Assembly: GCF_000717715.1 (NCBI RefSeq)
Contig: NZ_JOAI01000014.1
Coordinates: 62,001 to 126,000, forward strand
Origin: Streptomyces sp. NRRL B-24484
GTDB lineage: Bacteria; Actinomycetota; Actinomycetes; Streptomycetales; Streptomycetaceae
DNA length: 64,000 nt
Direction: 5' to 3'
Shown here in pieces: positions 1 through 10,043 of this stretch. The notes under the pieces are model-generated. The model was not told the origin of the DNA. It saw nothing but the letters and a program-made list of their open reading frames with translations, and searched no databases. Position numbers and translations under genes: made by a program. Every line of letters begins with the position of its first letter. Positions within the stretch are counted from its first letter, which is position 1.

Positions 1-2
1 GC

Positions 3-1001
3 GGCAAGCTGAGGATCGAGTCCCGGCTGCAGATGCCGAACGTCACCGGCGCCGCCGCCAAGGGCTACTGGCCGGCCTTCTGGGCGCTCGGCGAGCCGTT
101 CCGCGGCAACTGGTGGAACTGGCCGGGCATCGGCGAGATCGACATCATGGAGAACGTCCAGGGCCTCAACAACGTGTGGGCCACCCTGCACTGCGGCACC
201 AGCCCCGGCGGCCCGTGCAACGAGACCACCGGTATCGGCGGCCAGCGCGCCTGCACGCCCGCCTGCCAGAACGGCTTCCACACCTACGCCGTCGAGTGGG
301 ACCGCTCCACCAGCCCGCAGCAGCTGCGCTGGTACCTGGACGGCGTGCAGTTCCACACCGTCAACTCCGACCAGGTGGACGCGACGACCTGGAACAACGC
401 CACCGACCACGGCTTCTTCGTGATCCTCAACGTGGCCATGGGCGGCGGCTTCCCCGGCGCCTTCGGCGGCGGGCCGGACGGCGGCACCGTCTCCGGCGTG
501 CCGATGGTGGTCGACTACGTGAGCGTCTCGCAGTCCGGCGGCGGCAGCACGCCCACCCCGACCCCGACACCCACGCCCACCGCGCCGCCCGGCAACCGGG
601 ACGCCTACAACCCGATCCAGGCCGAGTCCTTCGACGCCCAGTCCGGCACCGCCACCGAGACCTGCAGCGAGGGCGGCCAGGACATCGGATGGCTCGCCAA
701 CGGCGACTGGGCGCAGTACAAGGGCGTCAACTTCGGCTCCACCCCGGCCCGCCAGTTCCTCGCCCGGGTCGCCTCCGGTGCCGGCGGCGGGGTCAGCGGC
801 CTGGTGGAGGTCCGACTCGACAGCCGCGGCAACGCACCGATCGGCTCCTTCGCGATCGGCGGCACCGGCGGCTGGCAGACCTGGCGCACCGTCCCCGCCA
901 ACATCTCCGCGGTGACCGGCACCCACGACGTCTACCTCACGTTCACCAGCGGCCAGCCGGCCGACTTCGTCAACGTCAACTGGTTCGACTTCGGGCACTG
1001 A
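3..1001 (+). CDS. Secreted GH16 beta-glucanase with C-terminal CBM6-like domain (5' end outside window)
   Basis: The reading frame is already open at the window edge, so the N-terminus and any signal peptide lie upstream. The GH16 catalytic signature GEIDIMENV supplies the two glutamates and the aspartate of endo-beta-1,3(4)-glucanases. A Thr-Pro linker (around bases 548-594) leads to a C-terminal module of about 130 residues with the CBM6 pattern ending in VNWFDF. Such enzymes are exported and hydrolyse beta-1,3- or mixed-linkage glucans. The methionine at base 33 sits inside the GH16 fold and is not the start. A strong hairpin follows the stop. Confidence 0.9.
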   Translation, partial: GKLRIESRLQMPNVTGAAAKGYWPAFWALGEPFRGNWWNWPGIGEIDIMENVQGLNNVWATLHCGTSPGGPCNETTGIGGQRACTPACQNGFHTYAVEWDRSTSPQQLRWYLDGVQFHTVNSDQVDATTWNNATDHGFFVILNVAMGGGFPGAFGGGPDGGTVSGVPMVVDYVSVSQSGGGSTPTPTPTPTPTAPPGNRDAYNPIQAESFDAQSGTATETCSEGGQDIGWLANGDWAQYKGVNFGSTPARQFLARVASGAGGGVSGLVEVRLDSRGNAPIGSFAIGGTGGWQTWRTVPANISAVTGTHDVYLTFTSGQPADFVNVNWFDFGH

Positions 1002-1029
1002 CCCCCGGCCCACGGCCGCGCCCCGGCCC

Positions 1030-1059
1030 GCCGGTCCCCGCCCCGCAGCGGGGACCGGC
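1030..1059 (+). terminator. Hairpin after the GH16 gene
   Basis: A perfect 12-bp stem (GCCGGTCCCCGC with GCGGGGACCGGC) closes a 6-nt loop 29 nt after the GH16 stop. There is no T-run, as is common in high-GC actinomycetes. Confidence 0.6.
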
Positions 1060-1122
1060 GCCGTTCCACGGAACACCGGACCGGCGGCCGGGGCGTTCGC
1101 GGTCATGGGGCCGGGGCCCTGG

Positions 1123-1353
1123 TCACTCGTCGTGCGAGTGCCGGTAGCACGGCACCGGGCCGTCGGGGTCGAAGCGGTAGACGCTGGTGGTGGGCCAGTA
1201 CTCGCCCGCCTCGGCGGCGGGCAGGTCGGCGCGCAGGACCATGCGTAGCGAGGGCGGGGGCGCGGAGGCGTGGACGCGCATCGGATGGCCGTCCCAGCGG
1301 CCGCCGCACAGTTCGAGGTCCAGGATCGCGAAGGTGGTGGGGGTTGTGGTCAC
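1123..1353 (-). CDS. Small conserved-type protein with GGxWDG motif (76 aa)
   Basis: GTG start giving VTTTPTTFAILDLELCGG..., 76 residues. No catalytic domain is recognised. The pattern CGGRWDGHPMRV, then EYWPTTSVYRF and a C-terminal CYRH, resembles the small actinobacterial 'GGPxDG' proteins and matches the general plan of the 70-residue protein at 48203-48415. No signal peptide or membrane segment. It stands alone between the converging GH16 gene and the amylase terminator. The start is chosen because upstream codons run into the amylase hairpin. Function unknown. Confidence 0.55.
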   Translation of the reverse strand: MTTTPTTFAILDLELCGGRWDGHPMRVHASAPPPSLRMVLRADLPAAEAGEYWPTTSVYRFDPDGPVPCYRHSHDE

Positions 1354-1440
1354 ACCGGCGATGCTGGCAGCCGGGGCCGGGGCAGAGCGCCGGGACGGCC
1401 CGTACTCCACTCCTTCGGGGGGTTTCGCCGCGGCAACCGT

Positions 1441-1475
1441 GACGGCCGCCGCACCACGGGGGTGCGGCGGCCGTC
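1441..1475 (-). terminator. Hairpin after the alpha-amylase gene
   Basis: A perfect 15-bp stem (GACGGCCGCCGCACC with GGTGCGGCGGCCGTC, 5-nt loop) lies 27 nt beyond the amylase stop on the minus strand. Confidence 0.65.
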
Positions 1476-1502
1476 CGGTCGGGGCCGTCGGATCGGGAGG
1501 GG

Positions 1503-3599
1503 TCAGCTGCGGAAGGTGTCGCTCAGGGCGACCGGGCCGCTCGCCGGGACGGTGGCCGTCCGGTTCGCGCCGCTCTCCCAGGTGACGTTTCCGCTCGCGT
1601 CCTTGCGGATGTACTTGTACTCGAAGGCGGTGCCGGCGGCCATCGCCACGTCCAGCTTCCAGACCGGGTAGCTCGCCGAGGAGAGCAGCAGGGCGGAGCC
1701 GGTGTTCCAGTTGCCGAGGGCGGCGTTGTTGCCGACCACGTAGATGTTCTGGCCGGTCACGGTGGTGGCGTTGACCGCGAACGAGGCCCCGGTGGTGGAG
1801 GAGGTCGGGGTGCTGGTCGGGGTCGCCGTCGGGGTGCTGGTGGCGCACGGGTCGCCGCTGCCGACCGCGCCGTCCTTGACGGTCACGTTGCCGGTGCCGA
1901 GCGCGTAGTTGGCGCTGTTGTTGTTGTCCCAGGTGCCGGAGCCGTTGTTGAAGGTGGCGGCGAGGCCGGCGGCGGTGCCGAGGTCGGCGGTGTACTTGAC
2001 CCAGCCGGTGCAGGCCGCGGTCATCGCGACGCCGGGGGAGGTCGTCCAGGTGCCGCCGGTGGGCGCGTAGTGCAGGTAGTAGGCCGACCAGTTCTTGTTC
2101 GTGGAGTAGAAGACGGTCGCGCTGCTGCTGCCGGTGGGCGTGGCGGTCGGGGTCGGGGTGGAGGTGGGCTGGCCGCCCGCGCCGACGTAGAGGGCGACGG
2201 CGTCACCGGCGGCGACGGTGGCGGTGAACTTGCCGTCGGAGCCGACGGTGTAGGTGGTGCCGGTGCAACCGCCGGAGACCGGGTCGCCGTGCTGGACGTC
2301 GCAGTAGGTGCCGGCGGGCAGCGAGGTCTGGAAGGTCTGGGTGATCGAGCCGGACTCGCGGTTGATCGCGACGAAGCCCTTGCTGCCGCGGCCGAAGGCG
2401 ATCGCGTTGTTTCCGTTGGACCACCAGTTGGTCATCGCGGTGCCGGAGACGGCGTTGCGGAAGCCGACCATGTTGGCGACCTGGCGCCAGGCGTGGGTGC
2501 AGTTCCAGCCGTCGCTGTAGCAGGCGTTGACGGTGCCGCCGTTCGGCGGGCCGTCGTCGTTGCCGGTGAAGGCGTAGCCGGAGTAGACGTTCGGCGAGCC
2601 GTACGGGTGGGCCAGCATGAAGACGTTGGCCAGCGTGTAGGCGGAGCCGTACTTGTAGTTGAGGGTCGAGCCGTTGCGCTCGGTGTCCCAGTTGTCGACG
2701 AAGGTGCGGGCCTGGCCGCTCGCGAGCAGGCCGTTGCCCCAGGTGGAGAGGTCGGAGATCCTCCCGCCGTTGAAGGCGCTCTTCAGCCAGGTGCCGGAAC
2801 GGAACTCGTCGACGTCGCCGAGTCCGGTGTACTCGGAGGGCTGGATCGGCTCGCCGGCGCCGTAGATGACCTCGGTCACCCAGTAGGCGTTCGGGTTGCT
2901 CATCTTCGCCTTGATGGCGGACAGGTCGGAGGCGGCGATGTGCTTGGCGGCGTCGATCCGGAAGCCGTCCACGCCGAGGGTGAGCAGGTCGCTCAGGTAG
3001 TTGGCGATGGTCTGCTGGACGTAACCGGAGCCGGTGTCCAGGTCGGAGAGGTTGACCAGTTCGCAGTTCTGCACGTTGGAGCGGTCGCCGTAGTTGCTGA
3101 TCGCCTGGCGGCAGGAGTGGAAGTCCTGGTCCTGGTAGTAGCCCGGGTAGTTGTACTTGGTGTAGACGGTGCCGCCGGTGCCCGTCCCGGAGCCGGCCGA
3201 CATGTGGTTGACCACCGAGTCGGCGATCACCTTGACGCCCGCCGCGTGACAGGTGGTCACCATGGACTGGAAGGCGGCGCGGTCGCCGAGCCGTCCGGCG
3301 ATCTTGTAACTGACCGGCTGGTAGGACGTCCACCACTGGGCGCCCTGGATGTGCTCCTGGGGCGGCGAGACCTCGACGAAGCCGTAGCCCTTGGGGCCGA
3401 GCGTGTCGGTGCAGGCCTTGGCGACGGAGTCGAACTTCCACTCGAAGAGGGTGGCGGTGACGTCCTTGGTGCTGGGCGGGGTGGCCTCGGCGGTGGGGGC
3501 GATCGAAAGACCGGCACCGATCGAGAGGGCCAGGGCGGCGGACGCGGTGAGTGCGCCGATCGCGCGGCCTCTGCGGCCCGCGCTGACGGTGGTGACCAC
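1503..3599 (-). CDS. Secreted modular alpha-amylase (GH13, CBM25-like and CBM20)
   Basis: About 698 residues from a GTG start preceded by CAGGAG six bases upstream; longer in-frame readings lack a signal sequence. A twin-arginine-containing signal region is followed by an exported GH13 barrel with [10 protein letters not shown] (nucleophile Asp, around residue 210), TEVIYG (acid Glu) and the FVDNWD region (transition-state Asp). A Thr-Pro linker leads to a CBM25-like starch-binding module (around 490-585), and a second linker to a C-terminal CBM20 (around 600-698, [11 protein letters not shown]). The enzyme endo-hydrolyses starch outside the cell. Its promoter carries MalR/Reg1-type repeats, consistent with maltodextrin induction and glucose repression. 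Confidence 0.93.
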   Translation of the reverse strand: MVTTVSAGRRGRAIGALTASAALALSIGAGLSIAPTAEATPPSTKDVTATLFEWKFDSVAKACTDTLGPKGYGFVEVSPPQEHIQGAQWWTSYQPVSYKIAGRLGDRAAFQSMVTTCHAAGVKVIADSVVNHMSAGSGTGTGGTVYTKYNYPGYYQDQDFHSCRQAISNYGDRSNVQNCELVNLSDLDTGSGYVQQTIANYLSDLLTLGVDGFRIDAAKHIAASDLSAIKAKMSNPNAYWVTEVIYGAGEPIQPSEYTGLGDVDEFRSGTWLKSAFNGGRISDLSTWGNGLLASGQARTFVDNWDTERNGSTLNYKYGSAYTLANVFMLAHPYGSPNVYSGYAFTGNDDGPPNGGTVNACYSDGWNCTHAWRQVANMVGFRNAVSGTAMTNWWSNGNNAIAFGRGSKGFVAINRESGSITQTFQTSLPAGTYCDVQHGDPVSGGCTGTTYTVGSDGKFTATVAAGDAVALYVGAGGQPTSTPTPTATPTGSSSATVFYSTNKNWSAYYLHYAPTGGTWTTSPGVAMTAACTGWVKYTADLGTAAGLAATFNNGSGTWDNNNSANYALGTGNVTVKDGAVGSGDPCATSTPTATPTSTPTSSTTGASFAVNATTVTGQNIYVVGNNAALGNWNTGSALLLSSASYPVWKLDVAMAAGTAFEYKYIRKDASGNVTWESGANRTATVPASGPVALSDTFRS

Positions 3600-3738
3600 G
3601 GTGTCTCCTGGGGCTGGGTGGGGGTGAGCCTGGCCGCCCGCGACGCAGGGGGGTGGCGGGCGGTGGTGCAGGAGTGCTGCGGAGGGTGGGGGGCGCGACC
3701 GCGATACGCCGTCTGCGCGGAACCGACCGTGCGGGTTT

Positions 3739-3773
3739 CTGCAAGACCATTGAAACTTGCAGGAAACTTGCAA
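3739..3773 (-). promoter_or_regulatory. MalR/Reg1-type operator repeats upstream of alpha-amylase
   Basis: Three heptamers, CTGCAAG (3739-3745), CTTGCAG (3756-3762) and CTTGCAA (3767-3773), sit about 140-175 bp upstream of the amylase start. Direct and inverted repeats of this type are known in Streptomyces amylase promoters as targets of the LacI-family repressor MalR/Reg1. Assignment is by motif and context. The rest of 3600-3940 shows no gene. Confidence 0.6.
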
Positions 3774-3940
3774 CGCGCTGAACCTACGGCCGCCGTGAAC
3801 GGAGCGTCAAGGGAGTCGACGGCAACGAATCGGACTCACCGGTAACATCCGCGAACCCCCGTGATACCTCGCCCGCGGCACACCGCGTCTAAGAGGGGGA
3901 CGCCAACACACCGACATCGGACGCACCGGGGGACGACGGC

Positions 3941-4450
3941 ATGGAGAGAGCACTCGAATTCGAGGAGTTCGCGAGCTCCCGCACGCGCAGGCTCTTCCAG
4001 GTCGCGTACCTCATGTGCGGGGACTGGCACCAGGCCCAGGACCTCGTGCAGACGGCGCTGGCCAAGATGTTCGCCGTCTGGCCGCGACTGCGCCGACGGG
4101 AGGACGAACCGGGCCTCGACGCCTACGCCCGGACCGTCCTGCTGCGCACCTACCTCTCGCAGCGCCGCCTCAAGCGCTCCACCGAGGTCGTGCTCGCCGA
4201 GATGCCGGACAGTCCGCAGGCCGCCGCCCACGGCAGTGACCTGAAACTGACCCTCGCCGCCGCACTCGGCCAACTCCCGCCCCGCAACCGGGCGGTGGTT
4301 GTTCTGCGGTACCTGGAGGACCACAGCATCGAGGCGGTCGCCGACATGATGGGCATCTCCGCCGGCGCGGTGAAGAGCCTCAACACCCGTTCCCTGGCCC
4401 GGCTGCGGGAGATCCTCGGCGAGGACCGCGAACTCCTCTTCCGGCTCTGA
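3941..4450 (+). CDS. SigE-family ECF RNA polymerase sigma factor
   Basis: 169 residues, the normal size for the actinobacterial SigE-family ECF group. Region 2 includes LFQVAYLMCGDWHQAQDLVQ and region 4 is the helix-turn-helix around SIEAVADMMGISAGAVKSLNTR. It should direct RNA polymerase to a small regulon. The ATG follows GGGGGA at suitable spacing. The next gene, 50 bp downstream on the same strand, encodes an Arg-rich membrane protein that may act as its partner or anti-sigma factor. Confidence 0.88.
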   Translation: MERALEFEEFASSRTRRLFQVAYLMCGDWHQAQDLVQTALAKMFAVWPRLRRREDEPGLDAYARTVLLRTYLSQRRLKRSTEVVLAEMPDSPQAAAHGSDLKLTLAAALGQLPPRNRAVVVLRYLEDHSIEAVADMMGISAGAVKSLNTRSLARLREILGEDRELLFRL

Positions 4451-4500
4451 TTCAGGCTCAGATCCCTCCCCGCCCCTTCACAGCTCCCGGAGTGCGCACC

Positions 4501-5313
4501 ATGGACATCGAAGACGACCTCAGCAGGCTGCTCGGCGCGGGCGCCGACCAGATCCACGTTCCCGTTCAGAGCATCGTCGCCGAGGCGACGAGCCGCGGCC
4601 GCCGACTGCGCCGCCGGCGGCGGATCACCCGGGCGGTCGGAGCGGCCGCCGCCGTGGCCCTGCTCACCGGCGGGGTGGCCGCGTTCGGCCCCGACGGATC
4701 CGGCCGCAGCCAGGCACCCGCGACCGAAGCGCCCAGCGCCTCGGCCGTGTCCGTCCTCGGCCCGACCGATCCCCCGGTGAACGGCAAGGTCGCCACCAGC
4801 GGGGCCGGGCTGCTCGGCATCCTCGCCGAACTGCTGCCCGGCTCGACCCGGTTCACCTCGTACTCCGGCAACGGCCACCCGGACGATTCCGCCATGCTGC
4901 GGGTCGACGTGGACTTCGGCGACCACCTGCCCAGCACCGTCACCGTGGAACTCAGGAAGGACTGGGTGAAGGACGTCTGCCCCCAGGGCGACAGCCCGCA
5001 GGCCCACGCCTGCATCGACCTGCCCGTCGGGGAGCACCTGTACCAGGACTCCGTCCCCGGCGACACGCCCTCCCGGAGCTACCGGATCCATGTCAGGCGG
5101 AAGGACGGCTCGGCGGTCGAGCTGCACGTCTACAGCGGGCAGCTCGACATCGGCACCCGCGAGAATCCCCTCACCCTCAACCGCACCCGGCAGGAGCCGC
5201 CGCAGACGTCGACGTTCTGGGTCGACGTCGCCAAGTCCCCGCTGTGGAGCCTGCGGGTCCCGGTCGACACCGCCAAGGACGGTGCCACCCGGGCCTTCGC
5301 CGCCCAGCAGTGA
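4501..5313 (+). CDS. Single-pass membrane protein downstream of the sigma factor
   Basis: 270 residues from the ATG, chosen because GGAG lies eight bases upstream; an in-frame GTG lies 9 bp earlier. A cytoplasmic N-terminus of about 45 residues ends in an Arg cluster (GRRLRRRRR). One hydrophobic segment (around 46-62) and an extracytoplasmic domain of about 200 residues of unknown fold follow. The order sigma factor then membrane protein is common for ECF/anti-sigma pairs, but no zinc-finger anti-sigma motif is visible, so that role is only an inference from context. Confidence 0.75.
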   Translation: MDIEDDLSRLLGAGADQIHVPVQSIVAEATSRGRRLRRRRRITRAVGAAAAVALLTGGVAAFGPDGSGRSQAPATEAPSASAVSVLGPTDPPVNGKVATSGAGLLGILAELLPGSTRFTSYSGNGHPDDSAMLRVDVDFGDHLPSTVTVELRKDWVKDVCPQGDSPQAHACIDLPVGEHLYQDSVPGDTPSRSYRIHVRRKDGSAVELHVYSGQLDIGTRENPLTLNRTRQEPPQTSTFWVDVAKSPLWSLRVPVDTAKDGATRAFAAQQ

Positions 5314-5330
5314 GGCGCGGCCGGGCGGGG

Positions 5331-6985
<1,655 letters not shown>

Positions 6986-7078
6986 GCGGAACCTTCCCGT
7001 GCGGCGCGCCTGCGGGTGGTGGGGGCGCGCCGGTCGGGAGAGTCTGTCCGGGCCGTATTTCCCGCTGCGGACACCCGT

Positions 7079-7123
7079 GTTTCCGCGGTGTTTCGTGTTG
7101 CGCGGGGGTTTCCGGAGTCTCAC
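7079..7123 (-). promoter_or_regulatory. GlnR-box-like repeats upstream of amtB
   Basis: Read on the minus strand: GTGAG, 6 nt, GAAAC, 6 nt, GCAAC, and then two further GAAAC copies. The Streptomyces GlnR consensus is two gTnAc-n6-GaAAc pairs spaced by 6 nt, and the first three half-sites keep that exact spacing. Known amtB-glnK operons are GlnR targets. The array lies about 95-140 bp upstream of the amtB start. Confidence 0.55.
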
Positions 7124-7147
7124 ACCGCGAGACGGCGGCGGGGATGC

Positions 7148-7183
7148 GCGAGGGCCCGGCGGCCGTGGCCGCCGGGCCCTCGC
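7148..7183 (-). terminator. Hairpin after the M4 peptidase gene
   Basis: Perfect 17-bp arms (7148-7164 and 7167-7183) 18 nt past the peptidase stop on the minus strand. Confidence 0.7.
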
Positions 7184-7200
7184 TCACTGCCGGATCAGGC

Positions 7201-9531
7201 TCAGCTCGTCTGGATCGAGGTGTCGTCGATCACGAAGCTGGTCTGCAGCGAGGAGTCCTCCACGCCGTTGAACTTCAGGGTGACCGACTGGCCCGCGTAG
7301 GCCGACAGGTCGATCGTCTTCTGGCTGTAGCCGGTCGCCTTGTTGAGGTTCGAGTACGAGGCGACGGTGGTGCCGTTGACCGTGACGGTCAGCTTGTCGT
7401 ACGCGGTGGAGGTGGTGGTCTCCGCCGTGTCGATGTGCAGCCAGTAGCTCAGGGTGGCCTTGCAGCCGGCCGGGATGCTCACCGTCTGCGAGATGCTGTC
7501 CGTGTGGCTGGAGCCGTAGCCGTCCAGCCAGGCCTTCCAGGTGCCGCTGTGCGAGGCCTGGGAGGTGGAGCTGTCGATGACGCCGCTGGTGGAGGTCCAG
7601 GTGGTGCTGCCGGACTCGAAGCCGGCGTTGCCGAGCAGCTGCGCCGGGGTGCAGCTGCCGCCGCCGCCGGAGTTGACCGTCCAGGTGAAGCTGGTGGTGC
7701 CGGTCTTGTTCGCGGCGTCCTTGGCGGTCACGGTCACGTTGTAGGTGCCCGCGGTGGTGGCGGTGCCGGTGATCAGGCCGCCGGAGCTGATCGACAGGCC
7801 GGTCGGCAGGCCGGTGGCGCTGAAGGTCAGCGGGGCGGTGCCGCCACTGGCCTGGATCTGCAGGTTGGCGGTGCCGTTGAGGGCGGTGGTCTGGTTGCCC
7901 GGGTTGGTGACGGTGACGGTGCCGCTCGGCAGCGAGCCGACGTTGACCGCGGCCCAGGCGGTGGCGACCGCGTTGTACTCGGCGCTGCCGTTGCCGTACA
8001 GGTCGGTGGCGGCGTTCAGGGTCGCGGTGCGGGCGGCCGCGTAGTTGGTGGTCGAGGTCATGTAGACGCTCAGCGCGCGGTACCAGATCTTCGCGGCCTT
8101 GTCCCGGTTGATGCCGGTGACGGCGATGTTGTTGACCGTCGGCGAGTTGTAGCTGACGCCGTTGATGACCTTGGCACCGCTGCCCTCGGCCAGCAGGTAG
8201 AAGAAGTGGTTGGCGACGCCGGACGAGTAGTGCACGTCCAGGTTGCCGACGCCCGAGTACCAGGAGTCGGCGGAGCTGCCGTCCTTGGAGGGCTTGTCCA
8301 TGTACCGCAGCGGCGTGCCGTCGCCGTTGATGTTGATGAGCTCGCCGATGAGGTAGTCGGGGTTGTCCGACGGGATGTTGGCGTTGAACTCGACCATGCT
8401 GCCGAAGATGTCGGAGGTGGCCTCGTTGAGGCCGCCCGACTCGCCCGAGTAGTTCAGGTTGGCGGTGTTCGAGGTGACGCCGTGGCTCATCTCGTGGCCG
8501 GCGACGTCGAGTTCGGTCAGCGGGGCGTTGTTGCCCGAGCCGTCGCCGTAGGTCATGCAGAAGCAGCCGTCGTCCCAGAACGCGTTCACGTAGTTGTTGC
8601 CGTAGTGCACGCGGCTGTAGGCACCGACGCCGTCGCCCTTGATGCCGCTGCGGCCGTGGACGTTCTTGAAGTAGTCCCAGGTGGCCGCGACGCCGAAGTG
8701 GGCGTCGACCGCGGCGGACTCCGAGTTGGAGGCCGAGCCGTTGCCCCAGGTGTCGGTGGACTTGGTGTACAGGGTGCCGGCGCCGGAGGTGCCGTGGTTC
8801 AGGTTGGTGGTGTAGCCGTTGCCGCGGCCGCCGTCCTTCATCTGGTACGTCGAGCCCGACAGCGTGGTGCCGATGGTGACGTTGCCGACGAAGACGCCGG
8901 TGCCGGTGCCGGTCTTGATGCCCTCGGCCTTCTGGATCACGTTGCCGGTGGTGGCGTCGGTGATCACGTGCAGCTTGCTCGGGGTGCCGTCCGACTCGGT
9001 GCCGGAGACGACCGTCTCCCAGGCGAGGCGCGGGGCGCCGTCGGCGGCCCAGACGACCAGCCGCGGGGCGGTGTCCAGGGCGGAGCCCGACTCGGCCGCC
9101 AGCGCGGTGGCCTGGGCCTTCGGCGCGGCCAGCTTGGGCGTGGTGTTCACGCCGGTCAGAACGGCCTGGCTGGCCTTGTCCACGCTCTTGGTCGCACCGG
9201 CCGCGGTCTGGTGCACGACCAGGTCGCCGCCGAGCACGGGGAGTCCGGCGTAGGTGCGCTCGTACCGCAGGTGGCGGGTGCCGTCCGCGTCCACGATCGC
9301 GTCCTTGACGACGAGCTTCTCCTGCGCGCCGAGGCCGAGCGTCTGGGCGACGGCGGCGCTGCGCTGGCCGGCGTCGGACAGCAGCTGGGCGCGGTTCGCG
9401 GCCGCCTGCGGGGCCACGGCGGAGGGCGTGGTGGGTGCGGCGTTGGCCACGACCGGGATGCCGGTCACCAGCAGGGCAGTGGTGGCCGCCAGCGCGGCCA
9501 TACTCACCCGGGCAGGGGTGTAGCGGGACAT
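7201..9531 (-). CDS. Secreted M4 (thermolysin-type) zinc metallopeptidase with Ig-like and C-terminal binding domains
   Basis: 776 residues from an ATG with a strong AAAGGAG site. A signal peptide ending near VVANAAP is followed by an FTP/PepSY-type propeptide. The catalytic domain carries HEMSH (zinc ligands and catalytic Glu, about residue 345) and downstream NEATSD supplying the third ligand Glu. After the peptidase C-terminal helices come a putative Ig domain (GTAPLTFSATGLPTG..., around 545-617), a Gly linker and a roughly 150-residue carbohydrate-binding-like domain. It is a secreted neutral protease matured by propeptide cleavage, with its own promoter and terminator. Confidence 0.92.
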   Translation of the reverse strand: MSRYTPARVSMAALAATTALLVTGIPVVANAAPTTPSAVAPQAAANRAQLLSDAGQRSAAVAQTLGLGAQEKLVVKDAIVDADGTRHLRYERTYAGLPVLGGDLVVHQTAAGATKSVDKASQAVLTGVNTTPKLAAPKAQATALAAESGSALDTAPRLVVWAADGAPRLAWETVVSGTESDGTPSKLHVITDATTGNVIQKAEGIKTGTGTGVFVGNVTIGTTLSGSTYQMKDGGRGNGYTTNLNHGTSGAGTLYTKSTDTWGNGSASNSESAAVDAHFGVAATWDYFKNVHGRSGIKGDGVGAYSRVHYGNNYVNAFWDDGCFCMTYGDGSGNNAPLTELDVAGHEMSHGVTSNTANLNYSGESGGLNEATSDIFGSMVEFNANIPSDNPDYLIGELININGDGTPLRYMDKPSKDGSSADSWYSGVGNLDVHYSSGVANHFFYLLAEGSGAKVINGVSYNSPTVNNIAVTGINRDKAAKIWYRALSVYMTSTTNYAAARTATLNAATDLYGNGSAEYNAVATAWAAVNVGSLPSGTVTVTNPGNQTTALNGTANLQIQASGGTAPLTFSATGLPTGLSISSGGLITGTATTAGTYNVTVTAKDAANKTGTTSFTWTVNSGGGGSCTPAQLLGNAGFESGSTTWTSTSGVIDSSTSQASHSGTWKAWLDGYGSSHTDSISQTVSIPAGCKATLSYWLHIDTAETTTSTAYDKLTVTVNGTTVASYSNLNKATGYSQKTIDLSAYAGQSVTLKFNGVEDSSLQTSFVIDDTSIQTS

Positions 9532-9993
9532 GCGGACTCCTTTTCCGACCGGTCGCGGGGTCACGAGCGGTGGAGAGAACCTGGGCCGCGGGGTTGCGGC
9601 GCAGCGGGGGCCCGGGCCGGTGGGTGCGCGGCTCGGGTGCGGTGCAAGCAGAGGCGGTGCAGGTGGAGCGGCGGCGCTGGACCTGTCGTTGGTACGGCCG
9701 CACCGGGGGTGGGGGACCAGCCCGTCTGCGGCCGGAGGAATCGTGGCAGCAAACGGCCGATGAATGACAGATGCATGCCACCAGATTGGCCAAGAAACGC
9801 CAACGGGCGTTAACGCCTGACGGGAAGTCGCCTCGGGGGGCGCGGCGGACCTCCGCCGCGGCGCCGCTTGGGCCGCCGGCGGCCGGATCGGCCCCTACCG
9901 GCCCGGCGGTGGGGCCGGTGGGTGCGCGAACCTGTTGCCGCGCACCTGACATGACGCACCATCGCGCCGCCGGGGATCGGTTTTCGGCCAAAA

Positions 9994-10027
9994 CGAAGGG
10001 GCTCCGCATGGCTGCGGAGCCCCTTCG
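9994..10027 (-). terminator. Intrinsic terminator of the amylopullulanase gene
   Basis: A perfect 15-bp stem (CGAAGGGGCTCCGCA) with loop TGGC lies 17 nt after the stop on the minus strand and is followed by TTTT, a classical rho-independent form. The rest of 9532-9993 is the peptidase upstream region, with no further gene seen. Confidence 0.85.
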
Positions 10028-10043
10028 TCCTACGGACGTTCCG

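Noticed and set aside
2070..3845. 591-codon frame antisense to the alpha-amylase
   Set aside because: Same composition artefact; no ribosome site or domain.
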